A stretch of 7,260 nucleotides of DNA, taken from NCBI GenBank assembly GCA_900322105.1, contig ONYV01000054.1:1-7260 (forward strand), written 5' to 3'. Of this stretch, positions 6,186-7,260 are shown in pieces. Both the position numbers and the translations under genes were made by a program. How positions within the stretch are numbered: position 1 is the stretch's first letter; each line of letters starts with the position of its first letter. Under the pieces are notes generated by a model that was not told the DNA's origin, made no database searches, and saw only the letters and a list, made by a program, of their open reading frames with translations. This stretch comes from an uncultured Eubacteriales bacterium. Its GTDB lineage: Bacteria; Bacillota; Clostridia; Oscillospirales; Acutalibacteraceae.

Positions 6186-7260
6186 TGTTCTTCCCTCCGT
6201 ATCTCTGTTTTGTTGTCGTTTGATATCCGTATGATGATATTGCCGCCGTCATAAGTCGCAAGACACTTTTCATTTTTCCGCCAATACTGATAGGCATCCT
6301 GATTTTCTTCTGCGTCTGAAATGATGACGGTATCATAGTCCCACTGCTTTTGATACGCAAGACTGCCGCAGAAGATCAGCAGATCTCCTTGTTTCCAGCT
6401 TTGCGGCAGCAGGTCTGTATCTGTTTTTTCCTGACAGATCAGCGCAGAAACGCCGTGAATGTTCAGCCGTATCGCCTGTACCGACCAATTTGCAAGGATC
6501 TCTGCGATCACACCGTTTTCCAATACGACACGAGTGATCTTGTCGGAATAGGAACGCACCTTACACTGCTCGACTTTTGTAAGCCCCTCTCTGAGATTTT
6601 CGCTCCAATAGCGTTGATCATAAAACACAGCCGTTTCCACAGGGCAGCTTTCCAAAAGTTTTTCGGCATAGCGGCTATAAGCAAAACGATTGTTATTCAG
6701 CAGCAGAAATGAGAGCTTCTTTGCCCTGACTGCCCTGAGATATTCCGTAATTTTTCCCTCTGATACTGCATTGCCGCCGCAGGACAGTACTGCCGCCTTC
6801 TCTTCTTCGGGCAGAATGACCGAAATGCCGCCGCCTGTATTCAGCACTGCGATCTTCACAACAGAACGATCGATCAGATCCGTCACCGCCGCGCCGCACA
6901 CAAACATGAGCAGACAAACCACCGTCAATATTCCCAAACGCCGTTTATTCCAGTGTCGGAAATAGGCGATCAGTCCGAATGTCACAGCAAATGCCAGCCA
7001 GACAGGCACATAGCGCTCCGACATTTCCAGTACCGCAAAGGGCAGTTTTGAAACCTGTGACGACACTGCCATGATCCACTCTGCGATCCCTCCGCACAGA
7101 TACGCAAACGGTACCGCTAAAAACGAAAGCGGACCGCACAAGCTCAGCAGCAGCATCAGCACCACACCGATCATCAGCAAAGGCAGCAGGGGCGTTACTA
7201 ACAGGTTGTAAAACAGTCCGTAAAGCGCAAATCTGCGAAAATACAATATCGTCAGAGGCG
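6173..7260 (-). CDS. comEC: ComEC/Rec2 DNA uptake channel, C-terminal part (5' end outside window)
   Basis: The last 361 or so codons are present and the frame is open to the right edge; the true start is upstream. The first part matches the end of the Competence domain: PLTILYFRRFALYGLFYNLL followed by several membrane helices (about 12-35, 38-60, 80-96 and 103-123, counted from the TTG at 7246). ComEC forms the inner-membrane channel for single-stranded DNA during natural transformation. From about residue 128 a metallo-beta-lactamase-like domain follows, but its signature residues are replaced. LNTGGGIS stands for LDVGQGDS, LSCGG for the usual DGG, NNNRFAYSRY for the THxHxDHxGG block, and FCGSLA for the HHGS block. 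The fold order is still readable, so I call it ComEC with a degenerate nuclease-like domain. It overlaps holA by 13 bases. A truncated reading as a separate protein is unlikely. Confidence 0.88.
   Translation of the reverse strand, partial: PLTILYFRRFALYGLFYNLLVTPLLPLLMIGVVLMLLLSLCGPLSFLAVPFAYLCGGIAEWIMAVSSQVSKLPFAVLEMSERYVPVWLAFAVTFGLIAYFRHWNKRRLGILTVVCLLMFVCGAAVTDLIDRSVVKIAVLNTGGGISVILPEEEKAAVLSCGGNAVSEGKITEYLRAVRAKKLSFLLLNNNRFAYSRYAEKLLESCPVETAVFYDQRYWSENLREGLTKVEQCKVRSYSDKITRVVLENGVIAEILANWSVQAIRLNIHGVSALICQEKTDTDLLPQSWKQGDLLIFCGSLAYQKQWDYDTVIISDAEENQDAYQYWRKNEKCLATYDGGNIIIRISNDNKTEIRREEQWLS
6193..6198 (-). promoter_or_regulatory. Ribosome binding site for holA, inside comEC
   Basis: GGAGGG precedes the GTG at 6185 by seven bases and lies within the final codons of comEC. 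This supports the GTG start and implies coupling of holA translation to comEC. Confidence 0.75.

Noticed and set aside
5784..6254. A 156-codon open frame on the plus strand opposite holA and the end of comEC.
   Set aside because: It is antisense to conserved holA codons and has no convincing domain or start signal.
7244..7246. A possible TTG start for comEC near the right edge.
   Set aside because: The frame remains open to the window end and upstream codons (PLTI) fit the ComEC membrane domain, so this is an internal codon of a truncated gene.
1..7260. Signs of a mobile element, phage, CRISPR array or defence island.
   Set aside because: I saw no direct repeats with spacers, transposase or integrase fragments, tRNA attachment sites or obvious shift in codon use. 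The genes are core functions plus a signalling cassette.

Overview
The window looks like a chromosomal segment of a Gram-positive, low-to-mid GC anaerobe of the class Clostridia, most likely a Ruminococcus-like member of the Oscillospiraceae. This placement is inferred from strong GGAGG-type ribosome binding sites, the comEC-holA linkage, the clostridial form of RNase M5 and the style of the HD-GYP protein. It was not tested by any database search. Every gene I can support lies on the minus strand, so the region reads from high to low coordinates.

From the right edge, the first transcription unit (7260 to about 3546) holds the 3' part of comEC (DNA uptake channel), holA (DNA polymerase III delta subunit), an RNase M5 gene (5S rRNA maturation) and rnz (tRNA 3' processing). 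The genes are tightly packed: a 13-base overlap, then gaps of 15 and 7 bases. The unit ends in an intrinsic terminator at 3546-3572. It pairs DNA uptake and replication with stable-RNA maturation.

The second unit (3375 to about 1742) is a two-gene signalling cassette. An ECF-type sigma factor overlaps by ATGA with a single-pass membrane protein whose outer part ends in PepSY-like sequence. That protein is a probable anti-sigma factor. A strong terminator (13-bp perfect stem, 1742-1784) closes this unit. The short region upstream of the sigma gene is AT-rich and carries five copies of GTGAAA on the coding strand.

The third unit starts at a near-consensus promoter (TGGACA-N17-TATAAT, 1626-1654). 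It encodes a PAS/HD-GYP cyclic-di-GMP phosphodiesterase-like protein with a roughly 100-residue insertion inside the HD-GYP domain. After 24 bases comes a sugar/maltose-type O-acetyltransferase that runs off the left edge of the window.

No tRNA, rRNA, CRISPR array, insertion sequence or integrase is visible. I found no clear undescribed defence or mobile system. The most interesting points are the degenerate metallo-beta-lactamase (MBL) domain of ComEC, the HD-GYP insertion, the sigma/PepSY anti-sigma pair, and the overlap of promoter and start codon at the HD-GYP gene.
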